In this document: positions 60,261 through 64,000 of the stretch, piece after piece
How the letters are laid out: every line of letters starts with the position of its first letter
How positions within the stretch are numbered: the stretch's first letter is position 1
From: Pectinophora gossypiella
Lineage: Eukaryota > Arthropoda > Insecta > Lepidoptera > Gelechiidae
Direction: 5' to 3'
Assembly (NCBI RefSeq): GCF_024362695.1
Contig: NC_065429.1
Span: forward strand, 5,426,501 to 5,490,500
DNA length: 64,000 nt
The notes under the pieces: model-generated
The model's database searches: none
Seen by the model: only the letters and a program-made list of their open reading frames with translations
Told to the model about the DNA's origin: nothing
Position numbers and translations under genes: made by a program

Positions 60261-60495
60261 TTATTTAGTAATCAGAATTTTATAATTTATCTTTGACCTA
60301 GGAAGATGCCCTTTTAAGTATTTGTCAGATTATGTTTTTATCTCGTTTTCGCTGTTGACTGTACATGTCACTATAATGACATGTCTTGATAGTTGACGCC
60401 AGGATTTTTCTGTATGAGTTTTTAATATTACCGAGAAAGGTGAGTGCTCAGTAAAAGGAACGCCTTGCAATCAGTTCACTTAGGTTCGATGCCAG

Positions 60496-60772
60496 GAGGA
60501 CGAGCTCGGTGGCGCAGCGGTAAACGCGCTCGGTCTGCGATTGTTGAAGTTAAGCAACTTTCGCAAAGGCCGGTCATAGGATGGGTGACCACAAAAAGCT
60601 CCTCCGTGCTTCGGAAGGCACGTTAAGCCGTTGGTCCCGGCTGCATTAGCAGTCGTTAACAACCATCAATCCGCACTGGGCCCGCGTGATGGTTTAAGGC
60701 CAGTTCTCCCTATCCATCCATAGGGAAGGTCCGTGCCCCAGCAGTGGGGACGTTAATGGGCTGATGATGATG
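60496..60772 (+). mobile_element. SINE A with 14-bp target duplication
   Basis: A slightly shortened SINE A (no long A-run) flanked by perfect AGGTTCGATGCCAG repeats at 60482-60495 and 60773-60786. Confidence 0.85.
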
Positions 60773-60879
60773 AGGTTCGATGCCAGATAGTTCACAGATT
60801 AAAGAGACTTTTGTTCCCTATTGGGGTAGGCAGTGCCTCTAATTTTTACAGCCACTTTAAGCATTATGCTTACCTGTTT

Positions 60880-61206
60880 GTTGGGCTCACGATCCGGAGG
60901 TTCCGGGTTCGAATCTCGGTGGGGAAATAATCACAAAAATCACTTTGTAATCAGTGATGTGCCGTTCCCGGGAATGTTCCCAATTCCCTTACATCATTAA
61001 GTAGTAACCGGGACTAACAGCTTAACGTGCTTTCCGAAGTACGGATCATCTTACTTTCGGATAATCAGTCTTTACTTTAGTGATGAGCCTGTAATGTCCT
61101 AACTAAACTAGGGATCACAAAGTAATTTTTGTGATATGTCCGGGATTTGAACCCGGGACTTCCGGATCGTGAGCCCAACGCTCAACCACTCGACCACGGA
61201 GGCCGT
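60880..61206. mobile_element. SINE B head, MITE O piece and inverted SINE B
   Basis: 60880-60952 is a plus-strand SINE B head (GGGTTCGAATCTCGG). 60955-60990 is a MITE O end. 60990-61206 is a minus-strand SINE B. Confidence 0.6.
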
Positions 61207-61379
61207 TAAACATAATGCTTATCTATTATTAAGATTTTAGTCCAAATCAAAGTTGTTCTACCATCTGACACTTGGTTAAAATATCATGTTTGTAGTAACG
61301 TGGGAAACTCGACTCCTTATATATTCAATTCTATGTTATTAGGTTATTGTTTGTGTCTGCGCCTGCGACTCCGTTGGTG

Positions 61380-61485
61380 TACAATAATTGTATATGATTT
61401 GATTTGATAACGACAACAGCCCTAACCCTTGGACTTGGGTTAACTTTCCTAATCAAATCAAATACAATTATTGTACACAAACAAA
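61380..61485. repeat. Two LINE tails in inverted orientation
   Basis: GTACAATAATTGTATATGATTTG (ending near 61408) and AATCAAATACAATTATTGTAC (61455-61478) mirror each other. Confidence 0.6.
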
Positions 61486-61571
61486 ACATGTACAAATATC
61501 TATAAAACATTTAGTAAGTACATAACAGGAGGGTTAAAAAGGCCACATCGAAGCAATTCATATAAAAAAGC

Positions 61572-61795
61572 AACCAGTGACCAGTGTAACGCCATTCCGG
61601 TCTACGACGAGCTCGCTCCTGGACTCCCAACTATCAGGTGGAACATCACAAGCCACATGGTTGCGCTTGAGCACGTCTTTGTAACGCAGATATTGCCCGC
61701 CCTGCTTTCGTTTCCCGCTAGAAAGCTCGGAATAGAAAACTGCTTTCGGCAATCTGCTGTCATCCATTCGCAAGACGTGCCCACGTGCTCTTAAT
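61572..61795 (-). mobile_element. LINE reverse-transcriptase C-terminal fragment
   Basis: The minus-strand translation has RMDDSRLPKAVFYSELSSGK, RKQGGQYLRYKDVLKRN and PDSWE, a common ending of non-LTR retrotransposon polyproteins. A MITE N end (61530-61572) abuts it. Confidence 0.75.
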
Positions 61796-62024
61796 TATAC
61801 AACACTAGCGACCCGTCCCGGCTTCGCTCGGGTGCAATGCTGAGGAAAAAATTAAATTGTTTACGACATCACATTAAAAACCTCAAAAATAACATTATTT
61901 CTTCACTATTTAATGAATGTTATTACACATATAAACCTTCCTCTTGAATCACTCTATCTATTTAAAAAACCGCATCAAAATCCGTTGCGTAGTTTTAAAG
62001 ATTTAAGCGTACATAGGGATATAG

Positions 62025-62130
62025 GCAGAAGGCAAGAGGGAAACCACTGCCCTATTTTTTCCCTAAAAAAGTAGCACGGAGAGTATTTTAAATGCTACAC
62101 CGACAAGAGCGTTGGCTCTTAAATTGATGA
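62025..62130 (+). mobile_element. RTE-like LINE, 3' tail
   Basis: GGCAAGAGGGAAACCACTGC to GAGCGTTGGCTCTTAAAT. Confidence 0.6.
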
Positions 62131-62164
62131 TGACGAGGGATATAGGGAAAGAAAAAGCAAAAAA

Positions 62165-62345
62165 ACATCATAGAAGGAAAGCTAGAAGGAAAGAGAGGAA
62201 GGGGAAGACCAAGAAGAGCTTACATGGAACAGATTAAAGAAAAGGTTAACGTCGTGTCTTATAAGGAAGTCAAGGAATTGGCCTTTGATAGACTGGAATG
62301 GAAAATGCTACACCGACAAGAACGTGGCTCTTAAATTGATGATGA
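62165..62345 (+). mobile_element. RTE-like LINE, 3' coding end
   Basis: The translation has KLEGKRGRGRPRRAYMEQIK, a VKELAFDRLEWKMLHRQE segment, stop and an (ATG)n tail. Confidence 0.75.
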
Positions 62346-62389
62346 TGAATCCTAACCTATTAGGTGTGTCGAGGTTCTGATGAAGCAAA

Positions 62390-62560
62390 GAAACAGCCTC
62401 CATGGTGTAGTGGTCAGATCGTTGGACTCACGATCTGGAGGTCCGGGTACGATTCCCGATGGGACACTGTCGAAATCACTTTTTGAAACTGTCCCTTGTT
62501 TGGCAAGGACATTGCAGGCTGATTCACCTGATTGTCCGAAAAGGTAAGATGATTCCGCGA
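62390..62560 (+). mobile_element. SINE C, 5' part
   Basis: Head CAGCCTCCATGGTGTAGTGG, box B GGTACGATTCCCG and CATTGCAGGCTGATTCACCT. Confidence 0.7.
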
Positions 62561-62794
62561 CGTCTTGTTTCTCTGCCCACCCTTATTAGGATTGCGGGTG
62601 TGATATTAATATTACTTAGGCAAGAGAATCCGCGGGTAAAATATACTTATATTTAATGAATTTGATACTTCAAACCTTGAATAGGACCTGGCTTACTTCG
62701 AATGTCGTTTTACATAAGTACATAATAATAATATAACACTTTAGTGCACACGAATTTAGAAAACATTTACCGGATAAACTTATTCTAAAGCGGG

Positions 62795-62845
62795 CAAATG
62801 CGGCCTTATCGCTAAGAGAGATCTCTTCCAGACAACCTTCGGCGG
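62795..62845 (-). mobile_element. LINE 3' tail, short
   Basis: GCGGCCTTATCGCTAAGAGA and TCTTCCAGACAACCTTCGG. The following 62846-63265 is AT-rich with no gene seen. Confidence 0.55.
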
Positions 62846-63265
62846 AGGATATAGTACACTACTACTGCTGCAGGGTAGCGCGCAAAAAAAAGTAAAAGTA
62901 CTTACTTTTTTTTTAATTTTTGAAATTGTATTCTTTTTTTTAGTGTTTTTCATGATATTTATAGTTTTTTTTTCATTCATTGTATATTTTTGTATATTAG
63001 TTTTTATTTTTTTTCTCGTCATATAGCGCATTGGGTTACATTGTAATGTTGTATTTACGACTTTTATAAATAAAAATAAATAAATCTATTGCCTAGAGCG
63101 ACAGTTATTTTCTATATTACCTAAAACAGATTTATATTGCGACAATCAAACGCCTACGATATCAGTATTACTGAGCATTCTACAAATATCTGCACGCTAC
63201 AACGCTTTTAGGGCAGACAGGGGAACGTTTTAAGTGGAAAAAAGATATGGTTTTAAGTTTTGAAC

Positions 63266-63597
63266 AGCCTCTGTGGTCTAGTGGTTAGAGCGTCAAGTTC
63301 ACGATCTGGAGGTCTGGGTTCGATTCCCGATGGAGACATTGTCGAAATTACTTTGTGAGACTGTCCTTTGTTTGGTAAGGACTTTTCAGGCTTGAATCAC
63401 CTGATTGTCCGAAAAGTAAGATGATTCCGTGCTTTGGAGTGCACGTTAAGCCGTTGGTCCCGGCTATTAGCCGTAAAACACCTCCAACCCGCATTGGAGC
63501 AGCGTGGTGGAGTACGCTCCATACCCCCTCCGGTTGATTGAGGGGAGGCCTGTGCCCAGCAGTGGGACGTATATAGGCTGTTTATGTTATGTTATAG
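63266..63597 (+). mobile_element. SINE C, full length
   Basis: Head CAGCCTCTGTGGTCTAGTGG, box B GGTTCGATTCC, core GTGCACGTTAAGCCGTTGGT, and 3' part ending AGTGGGACGTATATAGGCTG with TTATGTTATGTTA. Confidence 0.85.
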
Positions 63598-63737
63598 TTT
63601 TGACTGGTTCGATCTTTTAACATAACATCACGCCTGTATCCCCAAAGGGGTTGGCAGTGGTGTATATAATACCCACTCCTCGCCAGCTATGTTTAAGTCC
63701 CATGTAATATTGGGCGAGCCTATTGCCAGTAACGGGG

Positions 63738-64000
63738 CACATAATCATCATCATCATCCCCCTAGCATTATCCCGTTTTTCACAGGGTCCGCTTACCTAA
63801 CCTGAAGATTTGACAGGTCCGGTTTTTTACACAAGCGACTGCCCGTCTGACCTTCCAACCCGCGAAGGGAAAACCAGCCCAATACAGGTCAGGTGACATA
63901 CCTCCGAAAATGCATTTCTCGGGTATGTGGGTTTTCTCACGACGTTTTCCTTCACCGCTGAGCACGTGATAAGTAATCATTTATGATCCAAACATGAATT
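63738..64000 (-). mobile_element. SINE D, cut by the window end
   Basis: (ATC)n, CCCCTAGCATTATCCCGTTT, GTCCGCTTACCTAACCTGAA, AATGCATTTCTCGGGTATGT and CTTCACCGCTGAGCACGTGA. The tRNA-like head lies beyond 64000. Confidence 0.75.

Overview
The window looks like moth or butterfly (Lepidoptera) nuclear DNA. It is AT-rich, has short spliced exons with GT-AG introns, and carries a dense load of tRNA-headed SINEs, 5'-truncated LINEs and hairpin MITEs. There is no operon structure and no bacterial feature. The species assignment is an inference from style; no marker gene fixes it.

Three host transcription units can be supported. (1) A complete seven-exon glucose-6-phosphatase gene on the plus strand (14225-23003). 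It encodes 359 residues with all phosphohydrolase catalytic residues and a C-terminal KxKxx-type ER signal. (2) A two-exon gene of unknown function on the minus strand (37116 down to 35124, 258 residues), with a long DNA hairpin inside its last codons. (3) The last two exons of another unknown minus-strand gene (48126 down to 47738). Its upstream exons were not found.

The rest is mostly transposable elements, many nested. The most notable is a Transib-like DNA transposon at 27585-30629. It has terminal inverted repeats that both begin with the heptamer CACAGTG, a 5-bp target duplication (CTCTG), and the decayed 3' part of a RAG1-related transposase, itself split by a LINE. A nearly intact CR1/Jockey-type LINE (38830-43161) has a 978-codon open endonuclease/reverse-transcriptase frame and sits inside an older LINE fragment. 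Other structures are a 1.3-kb foldback element (31849-33173), a 1.08-kb inverted-repeat element with clusters of a 14-bp palindrome and three small open frames (53113-54196), and a 0.63-kb inverted-repeat element (50468-51093).

At least five SINE families (called A-E here) recur. A, B and C have different heads but share one central block (CACGTTAAGCCGTTGGTCCC). SINE A joins a tRNA-like head to a segment resembling the internal promoter of 5S rRNA. SINE and LINE copies interrupt one another often enough to give relative insertion ages. Left end (1-14 kb): repeats only. 14-23 kb: the phosphatase gene with repeat-filled introns. 23-35 kb: MITEs, the Transib element and the foldback. 35-48 kb: the unknown genes and the LINE. 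48-64 kb: nested SINEs and MITEs.
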